Below, one piece after another: positions 21,998 through 32,092 of a stretch of 64,000 bases of DNA; positions within the stretch are counted from its first letter, which is position 1; the number at the start of each line of letters is the position of its first letter. The position numbers and the translations under genes are program-made. This DNA comes from Sanderia malayensis (lineage: Eukaryota > Cnidaria > Scyphozoa > Semaeostomeae > Pelagiidae). Where the stretch lies: positions 124,001 through 188,000 of the forward strand of contig RQOL01000498.1 of NCBI GenBank assembly GCA_013076295.1. Reading direction: 5' to 3'. The notes beneath the pieces were generated by a model. It saw only the letters and a list, made by a program, of their open reading frames with translations, did no database searches and had not been told where the DNA came from.

Positions 21998-24900
21998 TTT
22001 TATACAGGTGCAAGCAGCTCAAAAAAGATTGGAAAGGTAATTTTATTTATCAGTGTTATTAGATATTTCCATCAACGGGGGTAGGAATTCGAAGCAACAC
22101 CTGCAATTTCTCCAATGAACCATTTTCTGTTATTGTTTTAGAAATGCTTGGCATGCCAAGCAGAGAACCCAATCAGAATTCAGAAATGCAAGGAATGTGG
22201 GGTTGAGTTTCTGAAGAGGTCCTCGGGAAAGGTTCAATTGAAGAAAAAACCAAATGAGACATTGCAAAAAAGAATTATTTGCAAAAGGGTATGTGAAAGA
22301 GCAAAGATGTTGTTAAGAGTCCTAGTTAGACACAGTATTATTTTAAATAAAACATTATATATCAATGTTATGCTATTGATCTTATGCTGCAGTAAATGAA
22401 TTTTACTTTTCATTAATTTTTAAGATAAATGCTTTATATGAGTGGCATGGTACCAATGCAATTGTTCTTTTTGCAAAGAAGCACAAGAATGGGCATTCTT
22501 TCCATACCATGTCAACTCCTGGTTTTGGAGATTTATTGGAAAGGACCCAGGAAAACGACTGTGTCAGGCAGTGTTCAACCTTCTGATGAGTGAATTTCAA
22601 AGTATGTTGCCCTTATCACCACTATTAATTGCCTTTACCATATCTATTTTATTCACAAGAACTAACCTGCAAATATCTAGAAAGAATTTGCATGTATGAT
22701 GTCTTACACTATTTTTGTTGAAGAATAATAGCTAATCTAAGTTTTTTGGAAGTTGTTGAAGTAATTGTTTTTTCTTAGAATGGTGCGTGAATTCTTCTCA
22801 AGAATTTTCTGAAAAGCCTGATATGGGTTTGTCAAGTTGAATAATGTCTTTACAGTAAATAAATGCTGATTTTTGTACATGGCGCATGAAGATTAAAATC
22901 TTTAATTGCCAATAAATCAAGTGGCTTACCATTTTTTTGGGCATTGCAATTTCAAATACATACCATGTTATGACCATTGTATTATTATTTGTTTTCATGG
23001 ATCAAAAACAAAACTTTGCTTAGATTCTTTATCAAGCTACTGTTTCTGTTTGTTTAGGAACAGATGAAGATATTATTGATGAGGCCATGAGCGTAGGTAA
23101 GTATGGAATTCTGCACGAAGCAAAAAAAAATGTGATATGATATATGTGATAACGTATGGATTTTCCCCAAAATTTGTTATTTTGATAAGTGACATTCACC
23201 TGTGTTTTGTCTTCAAAAACCTATTGTTCTCAAACATTATAGAGCATGCAACGAAATCCCCCTGTGCCCTGGTAAGTATTTGCCACTGATTCTATCACGG
23301 AAACCCCTTATTTAAAGAGATATTTAAGTTCACTACCAATTTTCTAGATGAGTATGCAGGGGAAGTGGAAATGATTGAAGGTAAGAATGCACATGTAGAC
23401 TTCAAATTCAATTCCCAGTGTTACTTGCGATAGAGTAGTTACAGTACCGTTCATAGTATCATAATGCTCACTATTTATTCCTCTTGTGTTTATTGAAGAA
23501 AATGGAAATGAAAAACAACGGAGTGGTATTGATGAAATTAATTTTTATCCATGTGTCTTGTTGCTTTTCAATTCCCTGTGTTATTTGCGATAGAGTAATT
23601 ACAGTATTGTTCATAATATCTTAATGCTCACTATTTGTTCCTGTTTTGTTTATAGAAGAAAATGGAAGTGGAAAACAACGGAGTGGTATTGATGAAATTA
23701 ATTTTTATCCATGTGTCTTGTTGCTTTTCAATTCCCTGTGTTATTTGCGATACAGTAATTACAGTATCGTTCATAGTATCATAATGCTCACTATTTATTC
23801 CTGTTTTGTTTATAGAAGAAAATGGAAGTGGAAAGCAACAGAGGGGTATTGATGAAATTAATTTTTATCCATGTGTCTTGTTGCTTTTCAATTCCCTGTG
23901 TTACTTGTGATAGAGGAATTACAGTATCGTTCATAGTATCATAATGCTCACTATTTATTCCTCTTGTGTTTATTGAAGAAAATGGAAATGAAAAACAACG
24001 GAGAGGTATTGATGAAATTAATTTTTATCCATGTGTCTTGTTGCTTTTCAATTCCCTGTGTTATTTGCGATAGAGTAATTACAGTATTGTTCATAATATC
24101 TTAATGCTCACTATTTATTCCTTTTTTGTTTATAGAAGAAAATGGAACTGGAAAACAACGGAGTGGTATTGATGAAATTAATTTTTATCCATGTGTCTTG
24201 TTGCTTTTCAATTCCCTGTGTTACTTGCGATAAAGTAATTACAGTATCGTTCATAGTATCATAATGCGCACTATTTATTCCTGTTTTGTTTATAGAAGAA
24301 AATGGAAGTGGAAAACAATGGAGTGGTATTGATGAAATTAATTTTTATCCATGTGTCTTGTTGCTTTTCAATGCCCTGTGTTACTTGTGATAGAGGAATT
24401 ACAGTATCGTTCATAGTATCATAATGCTCACTATTTATTCCTGTTTTGTTTATAGAAGAAAATGGAAGTGGAAAACAACGGAGTGGTATTGATGAAATTA
24501 ATTTTTATACATGTGTCTTGTTGCTTTTCAATGCCCTGTGTTACTTGTGATAGAGGAATTACAGTATCGTTCATAGTATCATAATGCTCACTATTTATTC
24601 CTGTTTTGTTTATAGAAGAAAATGGAAGTGGAAAACAACGGAGTGGTATTGATGAAATTAATTTTTATCCATGTGTCTTGTTGCTTTTCAATTCCCTGTG
24701 TTATTTGCGATAGAGTAATTACAGTATCGTTCATAGTATCATAATGCTCACTATTTATTCCTGTTTTGTTTATAGAAGAACATGGAAGTGGAAAATACGG
24801 AGTGGTATTGATGAAATTAGTTTTTATCCATGTGCTTTACATAGTGATTGGTTCTTAGAGTTATCTATTTAGAGCTATCTATTACAGAGAGATGCAAGCG

Positions 24901-25386
24901 AAGTTGTATCTCTGTGTAATTAACGTGATTTTGCTCCTTTTCTAAACCAGAAAAAAGGACTGAAAGTTTACTTGTTCAGAAAGGTATTCAACGTTCTGTG
25001 TATAGCAACATACACTTTGAACAGTTTTCTTTGTGCGCTTATTTTTCTATTATAAATCCTGGAATGAGTAGTGCTTTGGAATAGTATGTGATCGTGTACT
25101 ACAGAAATTTGCATACTTAGGGTTAACCTACATTGACAATGGACAGTGCTTGGCTGTTGGTGTTCCTTTTTTTGAAAGAGATGTGTTGCATGGTAACCCT
25201 ATCCCGCCTGGACATGTCTGTGTGCAAGTACTGGCCGTTAATGGAGAAGTTCCTGCACCTGTTACATTTGATGACAACATTGAAGAGAATCGCTTTTTAC
25301 ACAAAAACTGTTTTTATGCTCTTCCGAGAGAGAATTTGAAGTATAATGCCTTTCTTGATGGAAAATTAACTTTGAAGGATATTTAA
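21998..25386 (+). CDS. Unrecognised multi-exon gene with zinc-ribbon-like exon
   Basis: Not assigned to a family. Probable exons: about 22009-22037 after TTATACAG; about 22141-22288 with KCLACQAENPIRIQKCKECG, a CxxC...CxxC zinc-ribbon pattern; about 22425-22575 with YEWHGTNAIVLFAKKHKNGH and STPGFGDLLERTQEND; a 39-nt exon after TTTAG at 23059 (TDEDIIDEAMSV); a 33-nt exon near 23348-23380 (DEYAGEVEMIE) before GTAAGAAT; possibly 30-nt mini-exons in the 160-bp array; a 33-nt exon near 24952-24984 (KRTESLLVQK); and a last exon at 25118-25386 after TACTTAG, reading LTYIDNGQCLAVGVPFFERD to KLTLKDI. The small exons are mostly multiples of three and flanked by phase-1 introns, so they splice in frame. 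A TGA in the third exon's frame near 22580 has no obvious donor before it, so the gene may be damaged. It could be a host gene or a captured one. Confidence 0.45.
23405..24835 (+). repeat. 160-bp tandem array with mini-exon-like blocks
   Basis: Nine copies with an exact 160-bp spacing; the block GAAGAAAATGGAAGTGGAAA starts at 23495, 23655, 23815, 23975, 24135, 24295, 24455, 24615 and 24775. Most copies place TTTATAG directly before AAGAAAATGG and GGAGTG|GTATTG 30 bases later, so each could be a 30-nt phase-1 exon encoding ENGSGKQRSG-like residues. Copies 1 and 4 have TTTATTG in place of the acceptor and copy 9 is one base short. The array sits between real-looking small exons of the 21998-25386 gene. 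Confidence 0.9.
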
Positions 25387-25531
25387 TTTTTAAGTTTTAA
25401 GATTCCAGGCTTGATAAGATTTGCAATGCTCGTTTTTTTAATATGAAACCCCTTTATAAGAACCCGACTAGCAGGATTTGGGACAAGGTACAATATAATT
25501 TAAGACACTTTTATGAGTAGGGCTTCAACTG

Positions 25532-25795
25532 CAATCATTGACAGAAGGTCTTGAGACAATGAAAAATTTTCATCACTTTTCAACGAGAAAAGCAATTTCC
25601 TTCCAAAATACAGAGCCACCCCCTCCCCCAAATCAATGTTGCTATTTTTGATGGACAGGTTTATCAGGGAGTGCTAAAAACACTTTCCAAACATCCTCGA
25701 CATTGAATAGGGGGTGCGGGCGGTCGATTTTTTTAGGACATGTGAGAAAATTCAGGGCATTCTTTTACTGTCTCACACCTTATGGTGAGGATTGT
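25532..25795 (+). repeat. 264-bp dispersed repeat, copy 1
   Basis: Matches 33893-34156 in the same orientation over about 264 bp with few changes (shared CAATCATTGACAGAA start and TGTCTCACACCTTATGG end). Contains a C-rich stretch CCACCCCCTCCCCC. No coding potential recognised. Confidence 0.9.
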
Positions 25796-25945
25796 CTTTT
25801 CTTTACACAAAAGTCCTCTCATGGTGGAGTGGAGATACAAGCTATTAGAATAGCGTAGGGTGCTTTTAGAGTTTACCATTTCTAGAATTAGGGGAAGGTC
25901 CATAATTAACTAATCAATACTTATCAAGTCGGCACCAGACTCCTG

Positions 25946-26140
25946 ATTATTGTGTTGTAGATCGTGGTAGATACAACTTATAAACACACATCAGTATTAT
26001 ATATATGAACCATTGAAATACGTGTGATTATGATAGCAGCGCGTAACATCAACTAAATTAAAACTTTCGATCAAGGATATATGTGACAGTGTGAATACGT
26101 CAATTATAATAATTTATGTAAATTATGTTAAAACATCATA
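25946..26140 (-). repeat. 3' LTR of the Ty3/gypsy element
   Basis: 195-bp direct repeat of 30246-30440, next to the polypurine tract. Confidence 0.95.
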
Positions 26141-26217
26141 TCTCCCCCTTACTTAAATCAAATGTCTCTTCTGGAGCCGTAACAAAACAATAGTAAGATA
26201 TATCTAAATATAAGTTA

Positions 26218-29043
26218 TCATGCCTCATAAACCTTTTGTCCGTACCGTTTAGGATTTTTCCTTTCTCTGGCCGGATATCTGGGAATAACAGCTTCAGCTT
26301 GAACCTCTGGATCGTCGGGCATAATCACATTGTCCTCGTCTATATCGGAGTCAGTCTCGGATTCTTTCTGCATAGGAAACTTCTTGAAATGCGAAATGTT
26401 CCTTGTGATTGTGTGATTATTTCGCTGGTTACAAGCGACTAACATTGTCCTTTTCCTTTTGACGACGGTGTAAGGCTCTGGGTTAAAGTTTGTTGATAAT
26501 TTGTTCTGCTTAGGTTGCTTTACCAGAACATTATCACCAATTTTGATTTCTGATGTTTTGGCTCTTTGAGCTCTGTCAGTATTCTCTTTCATCTTCACCT
26601 TTTTAAACGAATCCTGACGTACAAGGTGGTGGTGTGTGTCAGCTGTACTTTCAGTAACAATCTGCGGCAATTTGGTGTTTATCACGCGGTTAAATAGTAA
26701 TTGAGCGGGTGAAAGTTGGGTGGTGCTGTGTGGAGTTGCACGATAATTGAGCAAAAAACGATTGAGTTCTTTTCTCCAATTTCTTTTATCAATTACAGCT
26801 GATCGTATCGCTTTCGTTAACGGTTTCATAAATGTTTCTGCCTGAGCATTTGCTTGAGGCCATAATGGTGTGATTCTGCGATGTACAGGTCCATTTTCGC
26901 TCATGAAATCTCGAATATCACTGCTTGCAAATGGGGGTCCATTATCGCTGATGAGAATTTCTGGAATACCATGTCTGGCGAATATTCCTTCCAGTTTCGG
27001 AATGGTGGACTTTGGAGAAGTGGAAGTAACGATTTCGACTTCAGGAAATCTGCTATAGGCATCAACGACTACGAGCAAATGTTCCCCTGTTGGTAATGGT
27101 CCTAAAAAATCAATGTTGACTGTGTGCCACGGGGCGGGCGGTAATTTAGTCATCTGCAACGGTTCTGGACGCGCGGCTGTTCCAGTTGCTTGACATGCTA
27201 AGCAATGTTTTATAATAGTTTCCGTAAGTTCGTCAATACCAGGAAACCATATCTTAGTACGCAAGAGCTTTTTCGTTTTCACAAGGCCTTGATGACCCTC
27301 GTGTGCAATGTTGATTGCTCTGGTACGAAGCGAATTCGGTAACACAATGCGTGTACCGCGTAATATCAGGTTTGAGTCGGTTACAGTGAGTTCGTTGCGA
27401 AATTGATGGAATTTCAGCAACTCTGCTCTGTTTACATGTTCTGGTAACGTGCGAGTTTTATCATAAATATCTTGCCAATTTGTATCACGAATGTTTGAAA
27501 TAACACGTTGAAACGTGGCGTCGTTGCGAGTAGCAGTTTCGATTTCAGAAAGTTTCATGGCTTTCGGAACGGATTGTTGCGATAGAAAATTGACATAATC
27601 CTCGGCATTGTTGTGATGCGCCAATGTTGTATCCTGAAGAGGATGTCGTGAAAGAAAATCGGACGGGTTGTCTTGACCCTTTGTATGGATAACTTTGAAG
27701 TTATATTCTTGCATACGTAAATTCCATCTGGCAATTCTGGCTGGAGGGTTGGATTTTGGATTATTTAAAATCATTTCGATTGGTTTGCAGTCAGTGTACA
27801 ACTTGAATTGTCCTCCATATAAATAAGTGTGTAAGCGTTCAACTGCCCATACGAGTCCCAGCGCTTCACGTTCGGTTTGCGAGTAACGGCGTTCTGTGGG
27901 CGTCAAAGCTCGGCTGACGTAAGCAACTACTCGTCTGTGTTTTGTTGGTGACACTTGCGACAAAATGGCAGACAGACCGACTGGTGATGCATCGGTAATG
28001 ACTTCTGTGTCTTTGTTTTGGTCATAATATGACATGACAGTATGGCTGGTCAAAGCTTTCTTCAGGGCGTCAAAATCTGTTTGTTGTCTTTCTGACCAGC
28101 AAAACGGCGTATCTTTCTTAGTAAGTTCACGCAGTGAATCAGTGAGATCACTAAAACACGGAATGAACTTGGCACAGTACGTAGCCATTCCGAGGAAACT
28201 ACGAACTTCGCTAGCTGATTGAGGTGCTGGTGCATTGTGTATTGACTTGACTTTTTCCGGATCAGCGGAAACACCTTTGTCTGAGAAAACGAAACCAAAG
28301 AAAGTCAAAGACTTCTGGGCGAACAGACACTTCTCACGGTTCAGTGTGAGTCCGACTTTTATGAACTTTTCGATGACAGCTTGCAAGGCATTGTTATGTT
28401 CTTCTGGAGTTTTTCCATATATAATCACGTCATCGCTTATGTTAATCGCTCCAGGAATATCTCTTATTTGATCACTGATGACACGTTGGAATACTTCTCC
28501 TGCCGAATTCGTGCCAAAATTTAATCTTTTGTATCGACGGAGACCTTTGTGAGTTGCGAAAGTGGTGACATATCTGCTTTCGGGGGCAAGTGTGAGCTGA
28601 TGATATCCAGACTTCAGGTCCAGTTTTGAAAACAATTGTGCTCCGTTCATGGCGTGTATCAAATCGTCGACGGTAGGACTTTGGTGACGTTCCCGTTGTA
28701 TCGCGCGATTCGGCATCCGCATGTCCACACAAATGCGAACATTTCCATCCTTCTTTGGAATAACAACAATCGGTGAGATATAAGGCGTTGGTCCTTCAAC
28801 CGTTTCAATAATGTCCTGCTTTTCTAATTCCTCGAGAGCAGCAGCAACTTTCTGTCGCATGTGAAAAGGAATTCTGTGCGCGTTTTGTGCAACAGGAGGC
28901 ACTGTTTCATCAATGTGTAATTTAACTTGAAAATCTTTCAGTTTTCCGATACCATCAAAAATTTGTGGGTAGCGTGCAGCAACAGATTCACTTGTGAGGG
29001 GGCAATTGTTTACCGTGTTGATATGCAACGTTAATAACAACAA
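26218..29043 (-). CDS. pol: Ty3/gypsy Pol: reverse transcriptase, RNase H, integrase
   Basis: An open frame of 941 codons with no stop. In order: reverse transcriptase with FSKLDLKSGYHQLTLAPE and an active-site ISDDVIIYG (in place of the commoner Y-x-DD); connection region SEVRSFLGMATYCAKFIP; RNase H with VITDASPVGLSAILSQ and SRALTPTERRYSQTEREALG; integrase zinc finger (HEGHQGLVKTKKLL with the later HCLAC); integrase core with VNIDFLGPLP, LISDNGPPFASSDI and ANAQAETF as D, D, E. The C-terminal part is acidic and basic mixed, with no chromodomain recognised. The true translation start lies upstream in the gag-protease frame. It overlaps no other gene. Confidence 0.95.
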   Translation of the reverse strand: MLLLTLHINTVNNCPLTSESVAARYPQIFDGIGKLKDFQVKLHIDETVPPVAQNAHRIPFHMRQKVAAALEELEKQDIIETVEGPTPYISPIVVIPKKDGNVRICVDMRMPNRAIQRERHQSPTVDDLIHAMNGAQLFSKLDLKSGYHQLTLAPESRYVTTFATHKGLRRYKRLNFGTNSAGEVFQRVISDQIRDIPGAINISDDVIIYGKTPEEHNNALQAVIEKFIKVGLTLNREKCLFAQKSLTFFGFVFSDKGVSADPEKVKSIHNAPAPQSASEVRSFLGMATYCAKFIPCFSDLTDSLRELTKKDTPFCWSERQQTDFDALKKALTSHTVMSYYDQNKDTEVITDASPVGLSAILSQVSPTKHRRVVAYVSRALTPTERRYSQTEREALGLVWAVERLHTYLYGGQFKLYTDCKPIEMILNNPKSNPPARIARWNLRMQEYNFKVIHTKGQDNPSDFLSRHPLQDTTLAHHNNAEDYVNFLSQQSVPKAMKLSEIETATRNDATFQRVISNIRDTNWQDIYDKTRTLPEHVNRAELLKFHQFRNELTVTDSNLILRGTRIVLPNSLRTRAINIAHEGHQGLVKTKKLLRTKIWFPGIDELTETIIKHCLACQATGTAARPEPLQMTKLPPAPWHTVNIDFLGPLPTGEHLLVVVDAYSRFPEVEIVTSTSPKSTIPKLEGIFARHGIPEILISDNGPPFASSDIRDFMSENGPVHRRITPLWPQANAQAETFMKPLTKAIRSAVIDKRNWRKELNRFLLNYRATPHSTTQLSPAQLLFNRVINTKLPQIVTESTADTHHHLVRQDSFKKVKMKENTDRAQRAKTSEIKIGDNVLVKQPKQNKLSTNFNPEPYTVVKRKRTMLVACNQRNNHTITRNISHFKKFPMQKESETDSDIDEDNVIMPDDPEVQAEAVIPRYPARERKNPKRYGQKVYEA

Positions 29044-29087
29044 ATCGCTGGCGGTTTTGTAACTTAACAGGCATCCAGCATTTCCTT

Positions 29088-30217
29088 TTATGACATGAAT
29101 ATCAGCGACGGTAACTTTGTGCTTGGACTCGAGAGTCGCGGTAAATTTCCGAGCGTTTTCAGAGGCGTATCCCTGTTATAAGCAAATAACTGGGCATTGG
29201 ATTTTTGTAAACGGATATCACCGTTGGCGGCAAGTTTGTTGTAAGTTTCTTGATCAACAATGTTGGTAGAAGCACCAGTATCCAGTATCATACGCACGGG
29301 GCAATTATTTATTTTCACGTCAACGGCAGGTGATTTAGGTTTCTCCCTTGTGAGCGTAAAGAGATATTCATCGTCGCTCTCGCTTTGCGGTGTAGCGGGA
29401 CCAATTTGGCGGATGTTTTGAGCTTGTTTTGGGCGTTGTTTTTGAGGCGATTTCGTCGATCGGCTAACTTTGGAAAGATGATTGTTTTTGCCACAAGTAT
29501 TGCATTGTTTTCCTTGTGCGGGACAGGGACTTTTAGTGTGTGGCCATGTATATCCACAATTGCGGCATTTTCCTGTCGGACGGCAATTAGGAGTTGGCGG
29601 TCTGGGCGGCTTTGGTTGTGCGAGACGGTTTCGCGTGACAAAATTGGCTGTGCGGGCTCTAACGATGGAATATTGTGTTCCATATCAGTGGCCTGTGTTT
29701 CACTTACTTCAAAGACTCGTGCTTTTGTAAGCAAAGCAGCTAAAGTGAGCGTTTCCTCGCGTAACGCCTAGCGGCGGAGTCGCTTCGAAAGGCAATTCTG
29801 AATAATCATAGATTTAAGTTCTGCGTCAATATCGTGAAATTCACAATTTGTAGCGAGTTTTCGTAGGCGTGTAGCGAATTGATCAATGGTTTCGCCATGG
29901 TTTTGGGTTGCTCTTCGAAATTGAAAAATTTCAAAATCAATGTTTTGCTTGGGGAGGAAATAGTCACCCAATTTCTCCAAGGCTGTCTTATAATCGTCAT
30001 CATCACCATTGTCTGGAATGGTATCAAAAATGTCTTGGGTCTCTTGACCAACTTGGTAAAGTAGCAGGGCTCTTTGCTGCGCCTTATCTGTGACCTTAAC
30101 AGCAGCGAGGTACGTTTGAAATCTTCGTCTCCAAGACTTCCATCGCTGGCCTAAGGAGCTAGGATCATTATACGGGTCAAAAGGTTGCAATGAAGGTAAA
30201 TCGAGTCGAGTAGCCAT
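29088..30217 (-). pseudogene. gag: Ty3/gypsy Gag and protease, frame broken
   Basis: The gag frame starts at 30217 (MATRLDLPSLQPFDPYNDPS) and shows a typical LGQRWKSWRRRFQTYL block. An in-frame TAG at 29768-29770 interrupts it, but the same frame goes on. A frame change near 29600-29640 leads to a two-knuckle zinc region (KCRNCGYTWPHTKSPCPA and QCNTCGKNNH). The aspartic protease site is VRMILDTGASTNIVD near 29260-29290. A one-base shift near 29140 separates it from the Pol frame. With nearly identical LTRs, these breaks are either very recent or sequence errors. Confidence 0.85.
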
Positions 30218-30245
30218 ATCAGTATTCGTATTTTCCTCGTCGCCA

Positions 30246-30440
30246 GTTATTGTGTTGTAGATCGTGGTAGATACAACTCATAAACACACATCAGTATTAT
30301 ATATATGAACCATTGAAATACGTGTGATTATGATAGCAGCGCGTAACATCAACTAAATTAAAACTTTCGATCAAGGATATATGTGACAGCGTGAATACGT
30401 CAATTATAATAATTTATGTAAATTATGTTAAAACATCATA
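30246..30440 (-). repeat. 5' LTR of the Ty3/gypsy element
   Basis: 195-bp direct repeat of 25946-26140; the likely primer-binding site follows it on the reverse strand near 30235-30245. Confidence 0.95.
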
Positions 30441-30505
30441 CTGATGTGACATCATATTATCAAAGTTTATCTCAAGCGCTGTTATCGAGGCAAAAACATT
30501 GACAA

Positions 30506-31570
30506 GTGCTTATGAACATGGTGTACCATAAACCTATTCCCCCCTATGTGAGGGCATATATTAAATTGAGCAAAGAAAGTGTATCGGAGCTTTCCGCTAA
30601 ACTAAGTGTATCAAGAGCACAAATATATTGTATTAAAAAAGAACCAGTTAGCCGCACAACAACAGTTAGAAAATATGTACACCATCGGCCTGAAAAGCTC
30701 GATGAAAGGAGCAGGCGCAACTTATTGCGACAATTGCAAATACTGCGACAACATGAACCAAATTGGACAATTAAGCGACTGATGGAGGTTTCTGGGGTGG
30801 ATCATGTATCAACCAGGACAATCAACAGATTTTTAAATAATGGATACCGATATTTGCAAACTCGCAGAAAAGGTTTAATGTCTGCAGATGACAAAGAAAA
30901 GAGGATCCAATTTGCAAAAATGGTCATGCTGAAGCACACCAATAGTTTGTGGACACATACAATCACCTTTTACTTAGATGGGGTCAGTTTCGAGTACAAA
31001 AGAAATCCTAAGTCGCAAGGTCTTGCACCTTGAGGCAGAGTTTGGAGACGCCCATGCGAAGGACTATTAGCAGGCTGCGTTGCAAAAGGCAGCAAATGCG
31101 GAACAGGAGGAAACTATGTGAAACTAATTGTGGCCATATCTTTTGAAGAAGGAGTGATTGCAGCTGTACCGTACGAAAAAATAAATGGAGATTATTTTGC
31201 AACGTTTCTTCGTGAAAACTTTGATGTGATGGTTAAAAAGGCCAATAAAAATTCAAGGATATTTCTACAGGACGGAGATCCTTCTCAAAACAGCTCATCG
31301 GCAAACGAAGCAATGGAGGACGTAGAAGCAGATCTGTTTTCAATACCACCTCGTAGCCCTGATTTAAACCCAATCGAAAACTTCTTTCATCTTGTCCGAA
31401 AACAATTAGAAAAAGATGCCGTGCAACAGAATATCACGAAAGAGTCAAAGCAGGAGTTTCAGGATAGAATCATTGAGACTATGAACAGAATACCAAAGTG
31501 GAAAATAGACAAAGCAATTCTTTCACTTCCCAAACGTACAGCCGACATAGTTGCATCAAAAGGGAGATGA
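30506..31570 (+). pseudogene. Tc1/mariner-type transposase
   Basis: One frame of 355 codons with a single TGA at 31031-31033. The N-terminal half has an HTH region (ELSAKLSVSRAQIYCIKKE) and a second DNA-binding block NWTIKRLMEVSGVDHVSTRT. The DDE core shows FYLDGVSF (first D), FLQDGDPSQNS (second D) and PPRSPDLNPIENFFHLVRKQ (E in PIEN). Inverted repeats were not resolved; the 5' flank was hit by the LTR element. The single stop would be a one-base change from an arginine codon. Confidence 0.85.
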
Positions 31571-32092
31571 CTGAAATATTAACATTAACGTAGAGCACTA
31601 ACGATTGACAGCAAATGTAATGTTTTCAATGTATCTGTATCTATACGAACACAACAAAACGAATTATTTCATGATTATGACCACTGCTACGGGATTCTAA
31701 TTTAGTCTGCCCAACGAATAACACACGGTTAAGGGACGATTAACGGACGGGACGGATAACATCATAGTCTATAGTTATTCAGTACAAAATTCCACGATTA
31801 ACACGGTCAACGGCAATTATTATAAAATATTAGTTATAATATTTATAAGAATATGCCGTTAACTGTCGTTATCCATTGTTCACATGATTCCAAGTATTAA
31901 ACATGGTGGGTGGTGCCACATTATGGGCGTTTAGTATGTGTCACTGATTGAAATGACCTTAGGATGCTAAAATTAAACTGTCATGCTCAACAGGGGTGAT
32001 ATTCCACTGCCTGTTTGTTTATGCCCTTGTCGCTGCATCGGTGCATGTTCCCTGAAACAAAATTTGCATTTCTCAGAAGAGCCAAATAATTT
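31571..32092. other. No recognised gene
   Basis: Holds the 3' flank of the Tc1-like gene and AT-rich sequence with a short GTTAAC/GATTAAC-rich stretch (31720-31880, CGGTTAAGGGACGATTAACG and similar) that may be a degenerate inverted repeat. No coding frame supported. Confidence 0.4.

Larger units (their letters stand above)
25946..30440 (-). mobile_element. Ty3/gypsy LTR retrotransposon, recent insertion
   Basis: A complete reverse-strand element of about 4.5 kb with direct repeats at 25946-26140 and 30246-30440, flanked by CTGA (25942-25945 and 30441-30444) as a likely 4-bp duplication. The two LTRs differ at only two positions that I can see (A/G class changes in ACTTATA/ACTCATA and CAGTGTG/CAGCGTG), so the insertion is young. 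A polypurine tract AAGGGGGAGA lies beside the 3' LTR (26141-26152). Next to the 5' LTR is TGGCGACGAGG, a likely primer-binding site; I do not assign the tRNA. Core TG...CA termini are found if the LTR is trimmed to 188 bp. It landed in the 5' flank of the Tc1-like element at 30.5 kb. Confidence 0.95.
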
